From contig CATYVH010000047.1 in NCBI GenBank assembly GCA_958413765.1, positions 1 through 14,221 on the forward strand: a stretch of DNA of 14,221 bases. The letters are read 5' to 3'. The position numbers and the translations under genes were made by a program. Position 1 is the stretch's first letter; each line of letters starts with the position of its first letter. The notes below the pieces were generated by a model. The model saw only the letters and a list, made by a program, of their open reading frames with translations. It ran no database searches and was not told the origin of the DNA. Below are positions 14,178-14,221 of this stretch, in pieces. This DNA comes from an uncultured Collinsella sp. Lineage in GTDB: Bacteria; Actinomycetota; Coriobacteriia; Coriobacteriales; Coriobacteriaceae.

Positions 14178-14221
14178 CAGCGCCCCGCCCCTCTCTCAAA
14201 AACAAAAACCACCACAAAGGG
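14178..14221. other. Right-edge sequence upstream of kdpD
   Basis: On the minus strand this reads as a T-rich stretch (GGTGGTTTTTGTTTTTGAG) before the kdpD start. The T-runs could be the tail of a terminator whose stem lies off the window, or part of the kdpD promoter. No coding sequence is identifiable. Confidence 0.3.

Overview
The window is high-GC bacterial DNA with densely packed genes, strong GC bias at third codon positions, AAGGAG-type ribosome sites and many long intergenic palindromes. Together with the gene set this suggests a gut actinobacterium of the Coriobacteriia, most like Collinsella. That is my inference from style and gene content; no 16S or other taxonomic marker is present.

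Layout, left to right. (1) A LysR-type regulator on the minus strand, with its C-terminus at or just past the left edge, is divergent from a three-gene plus-strand run: an SDR dehydrogenase, an OFA-like major facilitator transporter and a Gfo/Idh/MocA oxidoreductase. It looks like a small uptake-and-oxidoreduction module for an unidentified hydroxylated compound. (2) A strong terminator, a 158-bp foldback element and then tex, a YqgF/HhH/S1 RNA-binding protein. (3) A 381-bp gene-free stretch packed with nested inverted repeats and a copy of the last codons of the next gene. (4) On the minus strand, a small-type transaldolase preceded by a Cof-type HAD phosphatase. (5) Divergent from the phosphatase, a fused RlmK/RlmL-type 23S rRNA methyltransferase. 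(6) Convergent with it, across a long hairpin, the two-component pair kdpE/kdpD on the minus strand, with KdpD reaching almost to the right edge and lacking the usual N-terminal cytoplasmic domain.

How the genes work together: the LysR protein probably controls the SDR–MFS–Gfo/Idh run. Transaldolase and the HAD phosphatase fit sugar-phosphate metabolism. Tex and RlmKL are housekeeping RNA functions. KdpDE normally senses K+ or turgor and controls kdpFABC, which is not in the window and could lie past the right edge.

The most notable observations are these. The N-terminal (RlmL) half of the rRNA methyltransferase keeps its fold but has lost both signature catalytic motifs. Several unrelated-looking long palindromes sit at the gene junctions, including two large foldbacks on either side of tex. 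A 19-bp near-perfect copy of the transaldolase 3' end lies 156 bp downstream of the original, with a 22-bp-arm hairpin between the copies. The SDR and the Gfo/Idh protein both carry substitutions at expected catalytic positions. I found no complete mobile element, CRISPR array, tRNA or rRNA gene.
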